Shown: positions 1-6,560, counted from the first letter of the stretch. The stretch: 7,814 nucleotides of DNA from JAZRGE01 sp045644025 (GCA_045644025.1 JAZRGE010000051.1:1-7814); one strand, 5' to 3'. Numbers and translations: made by a program. The notes: a model not told the origin generated them from the letters alone.

Positions 1-323
1 TCACACTTGATGAGTATGCGCACGCATCCAAAACCCATAAGGCCCAGCGTGGTGCTCACGTATTGGCGGAGCTTTGCGCTGAAAAGGCCGCAATCAAAAA
101 TCACGTTGCCGCCGCATTTGCCGATCTGCTCTGCCAATGAAAGCAGATAATCAATGGCTTTTGCCTCGGTGGGCACTAATTTTTCTCCAAGGCACTCATC
201 GAAAAGAGATTGTATGATCTCATCGCAGGAGAGTATCACGCCACCCTTTTCTTGGGCTATCTGCTGTGCAACGTGGCTCTTTCCGCAGGCGATGCGCCCC
301 AGGAGTATATATGCCTTAGACAT
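1..323 (-). CDS. P-loop kinase-like ATPase (AAA_33/zeta-toxin-type fold), 3' part missing
   Basis: The reading frame begins with ATG at 321-323 and stays open for 107 codons to the window edge, so the C-terminal part is missing. The N-terminus is a beta strand followed by a Walker A motif, GRIACGKS at residues 9-16. An ILSCDE strand end at 30-35 has the position of the acidic pair in small P-loop kinases of the AAA_33/zeta-toxin type, and a later strand, NVIFDCGLF at 73-81, fits the same fold. It probably phosphorylates a small substrate or hydrolyses ATP in the cytoplasm; the substrate cannot be told. The start lies inside the end of the upstream lipoprotein gene (8-base overlap, ATGTCTAA) and no strong Shine-Dalgarno is seen, so translation is probably coupled. 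The family call is by motif only and could equally be another nucleotide-kinase-like P-loop protein. Confidence 0.7.
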   Translation of the reverse strand, partial: MSKAYILLGRIACGKSHVAQQIAQEKGGVILSCDEIIQSLFDECLGEKLVPTEAKAIDYLLSLAEQIGKCGGNVIFDCGLFSAKLRQYVSTTLGLMGFGCVRILIKC

Positions 324-1518
324 TGTATTTCAGCTTCTTCACGGTGTACTGGCTCATTGCAAAGCTGTCCTTCACAATCTCCAGAGAGTCGGCATAAGCC
401 TGAATATCCTTGCTGAAATCTTCACCCTTAAGGTTGTTGGCAATGGCAAGATAGTTGATGTCGCGATAGTAGCTGTCGCTCATAAGATCAAGCTTCTTCA
501 TAAGTCTCCAGCCGCCGGTGATTTCCATCTGCTTCACATCGCCGATAGCCATGTTCTTGATGTTCTGGAAGTTGGCATCGGAGTTGCTGCCGGCTGTGGA
601 GCTCCAAACCAATGTGGCGTTTTCATCCTTTGCCTTGGGCTTTTCCTCTTCCTTGGAGGAGGTGTTGCCCGAAGAAGTGGCATCGGAAGAAGTGGTATCG
701 GAAGCGGTGCCCGAAGATGTGGCATCGGAGGAGGTGTTGGAAGAAGTCACGTTGGAAGAAGTAGTCTCATTCTTCTTTTTGCGCTCTTCTTCAAACTTAT
801 CCCAATCGGCTTTGATAGTCTTGAAATCTTCGCCTTTTTCAAGCCTTGCCTTGAAATCATTGATAAGATCGTCTATTTCCTTCTTCTCGGCATCGGTGGC
901 CTTGTCGCCATAGGTGATCTGGATATCGTAGATAAGGCCGAAGTTCTCGGTGTAGAATTTATCCAGCTCTTCATCGGCGATCTTGTTCACGCCCTTCTCG
1001 CCGTAGTAGTAGCTGAATATTGTTTCATCATAGCCGCCGCTCATGTTGAGCTCATAGAAGGTGTTGAAGGAAACACCGTTGGGCTCCATAATGGTGGCAT
1101 AGGCGGTGTAGGAAGAAGAGCTGAAGATGGTGCTGCCGAGGAGCCAATCCATATAGCACTCCTGGTACACGTTGTTCTTAGTTTCTTCCGAAACGGTGAG
1201 ATTAAGCTCTTTGAGCTTGAGGGTGTAGGCAGCATAGAGCTTGCAAAGCTGCATGGCTCTGTTTTCTACCCATTCAATGTACTTCACACCATCGATATTC
1301 TGGCTGTGATAATCCACCATGCCGATAGCGCCGTTCTGCTTATCGATCATAGCTCTGGCATCCAGATCGGCCTGGATAAGAGCGCAACCATACATAGCGG
1401 AGGTGATCTCCACGCCGCCGATGGTGAGAGCGATTTCATCCTTGGGATGGCAGCCAACCAGCGAGAAGGCCAGCACCAGCACCAAAGCGAATGCGATTAA
1501 GGATTTGATTTTGGACAT
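316..1518 (-). CDS. SurA/PrsA-like foldase lipoprotein with Ser/Thr repeat insert
   Basis: A 400-residue predicted lipoprotein. Residues 1-23 are a signal peptide (KIK, hydrophobic stretch, lipobox LVGC with Cys23 as the lipidated residue). The next segment, IALTIGGVEITSAMYG from residue 29, resembles the N-terminal chaperone domain of SurA/PrsA proteins, where a 'vNG..I' strand is usual. Residues about 193-238 and 300-345 resemble the two halves of a parvulin peptidyl-prolyl isomerase domain (GEDFKTI; then IGDVKQMEITGGWRLMKKL), but the usual His of the first strand is not seen and a Ser/Thr-rich tract, 250-289, lies between the halves. Prolyl isomerase activity is therefore doubtful; a role in folding or holding exported proteins is inferred. 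ATG at 1518 is preferred over the in-frame GTG at 1524 because GGAG (1529-1532) lies 10 bases before the ATG but only 4 before the GTG. The P-loop gene overlaps its 3' end. PrsA family membership is moderate, lipoprotein status strong. Confidence 0.8.
   Translation of the reverse strand: MSKIKSLIAFALVLVLAFSLVGCHPKDEIALTIGGVEITSAMYGCALIQADLDARAMIDKQNGAIGMVDYHSQNIDGVKYIEWVENRAMQLCKLYAAYTLKLKELNLTVSEETKNNVYQECYMDWLLGSTIFSSSSYTAYATIMEPNGVSFNTFYELNMSGGYDETIFSYYYGEKGVNKIADEELDKFYTENFGLIYDIQITYGDKATDAEKKEIDDLINDFKARLEKGEDFKTIKADWDKFEEERKKKNETTSSNVTSSNTSSDATSSGTASDTTSSDATSSGNTSSKEEEKPKAKDENATLVWSSTAGSNSDANFQNIKNMAIGDVKQMEITGGWRLMKKLDLMSDSYYRDINYLAIANNLKGEDFSKDIQAYADSLEIVKDSFAMSQYTVKKLKYNV
655..765 (-). 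repeat. In-gene degenerate repeat coding a Ser/Thr linker
   Basis: Imperfect tandem units of about 15-18 bases (on the plus strand, variants of GAAGAAGTGGCATCG) encode repeated TSSDAT, TSSGN and TSSNV blocks at residues about 252-288 of the lipoprotein. The tract is free of charge apart from Asp, and is followed by a charged KEEEKPKAKD stretch. It is probably a flexible, disordered linker. Unit number may vary between strains by slippage or recombination; that is inference. Confidence 0.75.
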
Positions 1519-1594
1519 AAACACATAACTCCATTCTGCCGCAAAAGCGGATAATAAGGCAAAATTAAAGGCCTAAAATAAGCCACTATAAGGA

Positions 1595-1623
1595 ATTATA
1601 TATTATTTATCCCCAAAAGTCTA
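1595..1623 (-). promoter_or_regulatory. Sigma-A-type promoter for the foldase-like lipoprotein
   Basis: On the minus strand a perfect TATAAT (1600-1595) lies 17 bases after TAGACT (1623-1618; four of six consensus bases). The start point would be near 1588, giving a leader of about 70 bases. That leader holds a small CCGC-AAAA-GCGG hairpin (1539-1550) just before the ribosome binding site. Confidence 0.55.
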
Positions 1624-1660
1624 TAAGATTTTATGAATTTTTTATTTAGCACTATCTCTA

Positions 1661-1689
1661 TTGCTTTTGAGAGGGAAATGGTGTAAAAT
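1661..1689 (+). promoter_or_regulatory. Possible sigma-A-type promoter for pcrA
   Basis: TTGCTT (1661-1666) and TAAAAT (1684-1689) are separated by 17 bases, which puts the start point near 1696, about 28 bases before the pcrA ATG. The -35 is weak (TTG matches only). AT-rich DNA lies upstream. No LexA-like dyad is visible. Confidence 0.45.
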
Positions 1690-1723
1690 TACATCACATA
1701 TTCTTGCAGATAAGAGGTATTTT

Positions 1724-4066
1724 ATGGCCAACCACGCCCAGCTTGTTAAAAAAGTGATAGAAAAGAATTTTTCGCGGCTTAATGCCCCCCAGCTTCAGGC
1801 GGTCACCACTGCTCTGGGGCCTGTTTTGGTGCTCGCCGGTGCGGGCAGCGGCAAGACTACCGTGTTGGTCAACCGCATACTTTGCCTTATCCGCTATGGC
1901 AATGCATATCACGATCAGGAGATAGAGCTCTCCGATGCCGATGTTGCCGCCGCCGAGGCATATATTGCAGGGGAGAACCAGGAACCGCCTGCCCTTGCCC
2001 TTGGCGGCCGCGCAAAGCCCTGGGAGATATTGGCTATCACCTTCACCAATAAGGCCGCAGGGGAGATGTGCGAAAGAATTTCACGTGTGTTGGGCAATGA
2101 TGGCGAAGGTGTTGTGGCAGGCACCTTTCACTCCGTGGCTGCAAGGATCCTGCGCCGCCACGCCGCCGAGCTTGGCTACACTTCTCATTTCACGATCTAT
2201 GATACCGACGATCAAAAGCGCTTGCTTAAGGGCATAATGAAGGATATGGAGCTGGATGATAAAATGCTTCCCCTTCGCACCGTGGCTTCCGAGATCTCTG
2301 CCGCCAAGACCGAGACTTTATCCCCCGAAGAATACACCGAAGCCAACCGAATGGATCCGAGAAAAAGGCTTATCGGCAATGTTTATGCCGAATATGAAAA
2401 GCGCCTGAATTCCGCCGATGCAATGGATTTTGATGATCTGTTGCTTAATCTTAACCGCCTTTTTGAGAAGTGTCCCGAAATTCTGCAGTATTATCAGAAT
2501 CGCTTTAAGTATATTCTTGTGGATGAATATCAGGACACCAATATGGTGCAGTATAAGATAGTGAAGCAGCTTGCAGGCCACAGAGAAAATCTCTGTGTTG
2601 TGGGCGACGACGACCAGTCTATCTATCGCTTCCGCGGCGCCACTATCGAAAATATACTGAGCTTCGAAGAACATTATCCTGATGCGAAGGTTATCCGCCT
2701 GGAAGAAAACTACCGTTCCACGGGCAATATTCTCGATGCCGCCAATCAGGTGATCCTTAATAATAAGGGCCGAAAGGGCAAGACTCTTTGGACTCAAAAG
2801 GGAAGCGGCGAAAAAATATTTGTTTATAATGCGGCCGATGAGCAGGATGAAGCCCGATACGTGGCCGATACCATTCTGGAGAACGTGCGCCAAGGCGTGC
2901 CCTACAGCGCCCACGCCGTACTTTACAGAATGAACGCTCAGTCCAACTCGGTGGAAAACGCTTTTGCCCGCAGCGGCATTAAATATAGGGTGATAGGCGG
3001 CAACCGCTTCTACGATCGCAAGGAGATCAAGGATGCCATCGCTTATCTCAACGTGATCGCCAATTGCAACGATAGAATTCGCCTTCTCCGCATTACCAAC
3101 GAGCCCAAAAGGGGTATCGGCGCCACCACGATGGAGGCTGTGCAGGAGATCTCCGATCAGCTTGGCCTGCCTATATTTGAAGTGATGCAAAACGCAGGAG
3201 ACTACCCAAGGCTTTCCCGCGCAGCCGAAAAGCTTAAGGAATTCTGCAGGCTTATCACCGATCTGCAGGATCTGGCTCAAACAGCCACCGTGAACGAGCT
3301 GCTTATCGAGACTTTAGCTCGCTCGGGCTATATGGCCGCGCTGATCGCCGCAGGCAACGAAGAGGCCGATAGGGTAGACAACCTGCACGAGCTTTCTTCT
3401 TCGGTGCTGAAATATCAGGAAGACACCGAATACCCAACACTGCTGGGATTTTTGGAAGAGGTGGCGCTTATCAGCGATATAGACAACTACGATACAAGCG
3501 AAGATGCCGCCGTGATGATGACAATGCACTCGGCCAAGGGCTTGGAATTCGATAACGTGTTTATTATCGGCGCCGAGGAAGGCATATTCCCCGGCACAGC
3601 CACAATACTTGCGCCCCCCGAGGAGATGGAAGAAGAGCGCCGCCTGGCCTACGTGGGTATCACCCGTGCCCGAAAGGTGCTCCATATCACCCACGCCTCT
3701 TCCCGCATGATCTATGGTAAAACAGAGCGCAATCCCGAATCCCGATTCTTAAAGGAGATTCCGTCCACCCTCACCGTGCGCAAGGCATCAAGCCTTAATT
3801 CGGGCAATTTTGTGCAGTTTGGCTTTGCCACAGGCAAGCCAAACTATTCGGCAGGTGGCCTTGGCAGCACTCCCTTCCGCCCTGCATCCGCCGCACCCCA
3901 GGGCCCCACTTTTGCGGCAGGCGATCAGGTGCGCCACCGCGCATTCGGGGAAGGAATCGTGCTCAAAGCCACACGTATGGGCTCCGATACGTTGCTGGAG
4001 ATTGCTTTCAGCGGCGTTGGAACCAAGCGAATAATGTCGAATTATGCCAAACTTGAGAAGATATAG
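1724..4066 (+). CDS. pcrA: ATP-dependent 3'-5' DNA helicase PcrA (UvrD/Rep superfamily 1A)
   Basis: This 780-residue protein unwinds DNA in nucleotide excision repair, replication restart and plasmid rolling-circle replication. All helicase motifs are present in order: Q-motif LNAPQLQAV (19-27), Walker A GAGSGKT (39-45), Ia ITFTNKAAGEM (105-115), Ib GTFHSVAARIL (133-143), II VDEYQDTN (266-273), III GDDDQSIYRFRGA (294-306), IV LEENYRST (326-333), V MTMHSAKGLEF (about 600) and VI LAYVGITRAR (about 642). The last 50 residues (from about 731, AAGDQVRHRAFGEGIV) match the Tudor-like domain that contacts RNA polymerase in PcrA. Between Walker A and motif Ia there are about 36 more residues than in Bacillus PcrA (residues 60-97). 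ATG at 1724 is chosen over the upstream TTG at 1661 because AGAGG (1713-1717) sits 6 bases before it and homology begins there. The gene stands alone; rpsT follows with its own promoter. Confidence 0.96.
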   Translation: MANHAQLVKKVIEKNFSRLNAPQLQAVTTALGPVLVLAGAGSGKTTVLVNRILCLIRYGNAYHDQEIELSDADVAAAEAYIAGENQEPPALALGGRAKPWEILAITFTNKAAGEMCERISRVLGNDGEGVVAGTFHSVAARILRRHAAELGYTSHFTIYDTDDQKRLLKGIMKDMELDDKMLPLRTVASEISAAKTETLSPEEYTEANRMDPRKRLIGNVYAEYEKRLNSADAMDFDDLLLNLNRLFEKCPEILQYYQNRFKYILVDEYQDTNMVQYKIVKQLAGHRENLCVVGDDDQSIYRFRGATIENILSFEEHYPDAKVIRLEENYRSTGNILDAANQVILNNKGRKGKTLWTQKGSGEKIFVYNAADEQDEARYVADTILENVRQGVPYSAHAVLYRMNAQSNSVENAFARSGIKYRVIGGNRFYDRKEIKDAIAYLNVIANCNDRIRLLRITNEPKRGIGATTMEAVQEISDQLGLPIFEVMQNAGDYPRLSRAAEKLKEFCRLITDLQDLAQTATVNELLIETLARSGYMAALIAAGNEEADRVDNLHELSSSVLKYQEDTEYPTLLGFLEEVALISDIDNYDTSEDAAVMMTMHSAKGLEFDNVFIIGAEEGIFPGTATILAPPEEMEEERRLAYVGITRARKVLHITHASSRMIYGKTERNPESRFLKEIPSTLTVRKASSLNSGNFVQFGFATGKPNYSAGGLGSTPFRPASAAPQGPTFAAGDQVRHRAFGEGIVLKATRMGSDTLLEIAFSGVGTKRIMSNYAKLEKI

Positions 4067-4067
4067 C

Positions 4068-4131
4068 AGGGTATTTTCAAATTTTTGAAAAAAAGTGTTG
4101 CATTTTGATTTACAAGGTGTTAAAATACCCT
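4068..4131. repeat. 10-base perfect inverted repeat bracketing the rpsT promoter
   Basis: AGGGTATTTT (4068-4077) and AAAATACCCT (4122-4131) are exact reverse complements 44 bases apart. The right arm overlaps the -10 box and the left arm begins one base after the pcrA stop. A nested AT dyad, TTTTCAAA-TT-TTTGAAAA (4074-4091), lies in the left half. Neither arm is followed by a plus-strand T run, so this is not a normal terminator. Confidence 0.6.
4098..4126 (+). promoter_or_regulatory. Promoter of rpsT
   Basis: TTGCAT (4098-4103) and TAAAAT (4121-4126) are spaced by 17 bases. An A-tract (4088-4094) lies upstream and may act like an UP element. The start point would be near 4133, giving a leader of about 36 bases that contains the strong SD of rpsT. 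Confidence 0.6.
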
Positions 4132-4168
4132 TACTGTGAGTTTTAATCCGCTTTTAGGAGGTGGAACA

Positions 4169-4432
4169 ATGCCAAATATCAAATCCGCAAAGAAAAGAGT
4201 TCTCGTCGCCGAGGTTAATGCAGCCCGCAATAAGAGCTACCGCTCCGCTTTGAAGACTGCCCTTAAGAAAGCCAACGCTGCTATTGAGAATAATGCCGAC
4301 GATAAGAATGAGTGCGTAAAGGCCGCTGTTAAGAAGATCGATCAGGCCACCGCAAAGGGTATCCTGCATAAGAATACTGCCGCAAGGAATAAGTCGGCTC
4401 TGGCACTTCGCCTCAACAAGTCCGGCAACTAA
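4169..4432 (+). CDS. rpsT: 30S ribosomal protein S20
   Basis: An 87-residue, highly basic protein of the usual S20 length, which binds 16S rRNA early in assembly of the small subunit. The start MPNIKSAKKRV and the Lys/Ala-rich helices with NKSYRSALKTALKKA and KGILHKNTAARNKSALA (near the C-terminus) are characteristic of the family. The start is fixed by a near-perfect SD, AGGAGGTG (4156-4163), five bases upstream; an in-frame GTG at 4136 lies before this SD and is not used. The gene has its own promoter and a strong terminator just downstream, so it is probably monocistronic, as rpsT often is. Confidence 0.98.
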   Translation: MPNIKSAKKRVLVAEVNAARNKSYRSALKTALKKANAAIENNADDKNECVKAAVKKIDQATAKGILHKNTAARNKSALALRLNKSGN

Positions 4433-4455
4433 TTGCCGCTGTCGTAGTGCAAAAT

Positions 4456-4485
4456 CCGCCGTTCCGTTTTCGGAGCGGCGGTTTT
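4456..4485 (+). terminator. Intrinsic terminator after rpsT
   Basis: CCGCCG (4456-4461) pairs with CGGCGG (4476-4481), the stem continues with one G-U pair and TCCG/CGGA to a TTTT loop (11 pairs), and a TTTT run follows. An AAAA run precedes the stem, so weak function on the other strand is possible. Confidence 0.9.
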
Positions 4486-4537
4486 AATTTGAAAAAGCAA
4501 AGCATAGGTATGTAAAAACGCCTTAGGGGGTGCTGTT

Positions 4538-5305
4538 TTGAAGAGATGTATAGTATTGCTGTTGAGCATTGCTGTTTTGCTGAGTCTTTCTGCCTGCACC
4601 TTAGCCCCCAAGGATGATAAAACCGATGCATCAAGCCATTCGGAAGCCTATGATCTGGCATATAATATGAAGGACTACGGCCACTTCTCCTCCATCTTTG
4701 ATGAAGAAAATGCAGAGGAGTGGGAATCCAAGGGAAGCTACACCATCCTGCTCAGAGGTCTGCACACCCCTGTTTATGTGAAGATGCAGGGAATGGATGT
4801 GAAGGCTGTCAGCGCCCACGGGTATAGCGTGGAGCTTGGCGCCGATGGTGAGATTTTTCAGAATAGCTCTCCTGTGGATATTAAGTCCACCGAAGATGCC
4901 GTTGTGGTAAACGTCTCCAGGGACTACGAAGGCAAGACATTTATCCTTTGCAAGGATCAGATTTATAGAACCGAGCCTAAGGAAGGTGTTTCCACCCAGA
5001 TTTTTGCAGAAAGCGATGGCACACTTTCTTATTATACCTATTGGGGAGAGTATGCCACGTCCTTTGATCAGTGGGCAACAGCCCCGTTGGATCTTTGCGA
5101 AAGCCGCGATCAGTTCCTTTATGAAAAGGGCAGTGCCGAGCTGGAAAGCAGTGAGATTGTTTTAACAGCTAAAAAAACAGTTCTTGTCTCGGATGAATAC
5201 GATCTGGAGGCTATGTTTGCCGAAGCCAAGGCAAACGGAGAATATGCCGAATACGAAACGTTGGATGCTCTTCTGGCCGCCAATAAGGCAAGGGGAGAAG
5301 AATAA
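4538..5305 (+). CDS. Predicted lipoprotein of unknown function
   Basis: A 255-residue protein that I do not recognise. It begins with a type II signal peptide: MKRC, a hydrophobic core, and lipobox LSAC with Cys20 as the lipidated residue, so it should be anchored on the outside of the membrane. A short Ser/Asp-rich linker (21-36) follows. The rest looks beta-rich and acidic with many aromatic residues, and residues 212-255 form a Glu/Ala-rich likely helix. No catalytic motif or repeat is seen. The start is TTG at 4538, supported by AGGGGGT (4525-4531) six bases upstream and by the signal peptide beginning there. No convincing promoter is visible in the 50 bases after the rpsT terminator. Only 10 bases separate its stop from tRNA-Leu, suggesting a shared transcript. 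Confidence 0.85.
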   Translation: MKRCIVLLLSIAVLLSLSACTLAPKDDKTDASSHSEAYDLAYNMKDYGHFSSIFDEENAEEWESKGSYTILLRGLHTPVYVKMQGMDVKAVSAHGYSVELGADGEIFQNSSPVDIKSTEDAVVVNVSRDYEGKTFILCKDQIYRTEPKEGVSTQIFAESDGTLSYYTYWGEYATSFDQWATAPLDLCESRDQFLYEKGSAELESSEIVLTAKKTVLVSDEYDLEAMFAEAKANGEYAEYETLDALLAANKARGEE

Positions 5306-5315
5306 ACTAAACAGC

Positions 5316-5397
5316 GCGGGCGTGGTGGAATGGCAGACACGCTAGTCTTAGGAACTAGTGCTCACGCGTGCAGGTTCAAGTCCTGTCGCCCGCACCA
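5316..5397 (+). tRNA. tRNA-Leu (anticodon UAG)
   Basis: The cloverleaf is complete. The acceptor stem is GCGGGCG (5316-5322) with CGCCCGC (5387-5393), discriminator A, and encoded CCA (5395-5397). The anticodon stem CTAGT/ACTAG encloses the loop CTTAGGA, with anticodon TAG at 5349-5351, which reads CUN leucine codons. A class II variable arm (5359-5369) and a T arm with loop TTCAAGT (5375-5381) confirm leucine. No promoter fits in the 10 bases before it, so processing from the lipoprotein transcript by RNase P or a promoter inside that gene is needed. Confidence 0.97.
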
Positions 5398-5401
5398 AAA
5401 T

Positions 5402-5436
5402 AAGGGTGCAGCCTTTTGGCTGTGCCCTTGTTTTTT
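5402..5436 (+). terminator. Intrinsic terminator after tRNA-Leu
   Basis: AAGGGTGCAGCC (5402-5413) pairs with GGCTGTGCCCTT (5418-5429) in 12 pairs, two of them G-U, around a TTTT loop, followed by GTTTTTT (5430-5436). It starts four bases after the tRNA CCA. Confidence 0.92.
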
Positions 5437-5486
5437 GTATCGAAGGGAAGGACTGAACCTTAAGAAGGTCGCGGCGTGGAGAAAAC

Positions 5487-5514
5487 AAAAAGAGCGGGTG
5501 AACCGCTCTTTTTT
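5487..5514. terminator. Bidirectional terminator between converging units
   Basis: AAAAAGAGCGG (5487-5497) pairs with CCGCTCTTTTT (5503-5513). It has a T run on both strands and so can end plus-strand readthrough from the tRNA unit and the minus-strand galM operon. The end of the stem overlaps the stop codon (5513-5515) of the ArsC/Spx-like gene. The 50 bases between it and the tRNA terminator hold nothing recognisable. Confidence 0.88.
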
Positions 5515-5869
5515 ATTTGATTAAATTTTCCTGCCATTCGGCTTCCTTAAAGCCAACGAGAGTGAAGGCGGGGGAAATAATCAACGGGCGCTTCACCAGC
5601 ATGCCATCGGTGGCCAGAAGCGCTATCATTTCCTGCTCGCTCATTTGGGGCAGCTTATCCTTAAGCCCCAGCGATTTATAAAGCAGACCGCTTGTGTTGA
5701 AAAACTTCCTAAGCGGAAGGCCGCTCTGCTTGTGCCACTCTTTAAGTTCGGCCGCGGTGGGCGGCTGAGCCTTAATATCCCTGAAGGTGTATGCTATGCC
5801 GTTGCTTTCCAGCCACTTTTGGGCCCTTTGGCAGGTGGTGCAGCGCGGGTAGCAGATAAATTCTATCAT
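5513..5869 (-). CDS. ArsC/Spx-family thioredoxin-fold protein
   Basis: A 118-residue protein of the ArsC-like family (Spx, MgsR, YffB and related proteins), at the usual length. The N-terminal strand leads to a CxxC redox motif, CTTC at residues 10-13 with an extra Cys6, as in Spx, rather than the single catalytic Cys with CX3R of plasmid arsenate reductases. FNTSG (57-61) and the KRPLI strand (93-97; Arg94-Pro95) are family signatures. The FNTSG motif and short loops fit the 'arsenate reductase-related' YffB-like subgroup better than true Spx, so transcriptional control through RNA polymerase is possible but not shown, and arsenate reduction is doubtful. An AAGGAG site (5877-5882) seven bases before the ATG overlaps the stop of the preceding hydrolase gene, so it is the third gene of the galM operon. 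Confidence 0.88.
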   Translation of the reverse strand: MIEFICYPRCTTCQRAQKWLESNGIAYTFRDIKAQPPTAAELKEWHKQSGLPLRKFFNTSGLLYKSLGLKDKLPQMSEQEMIALLATDGMLVKRPLIISPAFTLVGFKEAEWQENLIK

Positions 5870-5880
5870 AGCGTTTCTCC

Positions 5881-6540
5881 TTATAATTTCTGCAAATATT
5901 CGGCTACAAGTTTTGCCACAAGGGCGTGGCCCTTGTCGTTGGGGTGAAGCCCATCTGTGAAATAATCGGCATCATCGGTGCCGTTGGCAGGATCAATTCC
6001 GGATTCAAGGAAAAGATCCAGAATATTCAGGCCAAAAGAGTTGGCGGCGGCACGGATGTTTTCCACATATTCCGAAAGAGCAGCAATATCCTTTTTCTTG
6101 CTGCCATCGCCCCTGAGATTATTTTCGTTTCTTCGGTGGAGAGGGGTGAGAACAACAATTTTGGCGGCAGGGTAGGTGGCCTTCAGATAGGTGAACAGCC
6201 AGTTGAGCGCGCCGCAAAAAGTATCGGGAGTGCTATCGGCAAAGGTGCCCATTTCGGCATCGCCGTGGCCATAGTCGTTGGTGCCGCCAAAGACAATCAC
6301 CACGTCGGCATCCTTATCCAATTCCGAAGCACGAATGCAGAAATCTCTATCATAGATAGGGTTATCTTGGCTAGGGGTGTGCTGGCGGGCGATACGAGTG
6401 CCGCCTATGCCGAAGTTGCGCACGTCGGCACCGGATATTTCGGCCAAAAGCGCCACCCAACAATTTTCATAAACCGAAGCGCCCGAGCCTGCGGTGATGC
6501 TATCACCCAAGCAAACAATCTTTTTCCCTTTAAGTTCCAT
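5881..6540 (-). CDS. SGNH/GDSL-family hydrolase (esterase/lipase type)
   Basis: A 219-residue protein with the four SGNH blocks: GDSITAG with nucleophile Ser14, FGIGGT with oxyanion Gly44, GGTND with Asn88, and DGLHPNDKGH with Asp196 and His199 completing the triad. The family removes acyl groups from sugars, lipids or other esters. There is no signal peptide, so it acts in the cytoplasm, and its position after galM suggests a deacylated sugar substrate (inference). ATG at 6540 is chosen because AAGGAG (6549-6554) is eight bases upstream; the open frame extends to 6627, but that extension lies inside galM and lacks the fold's start. It begins 20 bases after the galM stop, and the ArsC-like gene follows 11 bases after its own stop. 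Confidence 0.92.
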   Translation of the reverse strand: MELKGKKIVCLGDSITAGSGASVYENCWVALLAEISGADVRNFGIGGTRIARQHTPSQDNPIYDRDFCIRASELDKDADVVIVFGGTNDYGHGDAEMGTFADSTPDTFCGALNWLFTYLKATYPAAKIVVLTPLHRRNENNLRGDGSKKKDIAALSEYVENIRAAANSFGLNILDLFLESGIDPANGTDDADYFTDGLHPNDKGHALVAKLVAEYLQKL

Positions 6541-6560
6541 AATGATTTCTCCTTTTGCGC

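Noticed and set aside
655..765. CRISPR array or mobile-element repeat
   Set aside because: Repeats are short, degenerate, without spacers and in frame within a gene; they encode a low-complexity linker.
154..1500. Long plus-strand open frame (448 codons) opposite the foldase-like lipoprotein
   Set aside because: It is antisense to a gene with signal peptide, lipobox, promoter and SD; its Gly/Ser/Arg-rich runs are simply the complement of the Ser/Thr repeat tract, and it has no SD.
2318..3280. Minus-strand open frame of 320 codons inside pcrA
   Set aside because: Antisense shadow of conserved helicase motifs, with no SD and no recognisable protein character.
4074..4091. AT-only hairpin as a pcrA terminator
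   Set aside because: The stem has only one G-C pair and is followed by A and not T residues on the plus strand.
4489..4518. TTGAAA-18-TAAAAA as promoter of the unknown lipoprotein
   Set aside because: The implied start point falls in the ribosome binding site (4525-4531), leaving no usable leader, so it was not listed as a feature.
5303..5308. TAAACT as a -10 box for tRNA-Leu
   Set aside because: No acceptable -35 lies 16-18 bases upstream.
5513..5869. Classical arsenate reductase (arsC)
   Set aside because: The active site is CxxC and not CX3R, and there are no other arsenic-resistance genes nearby.
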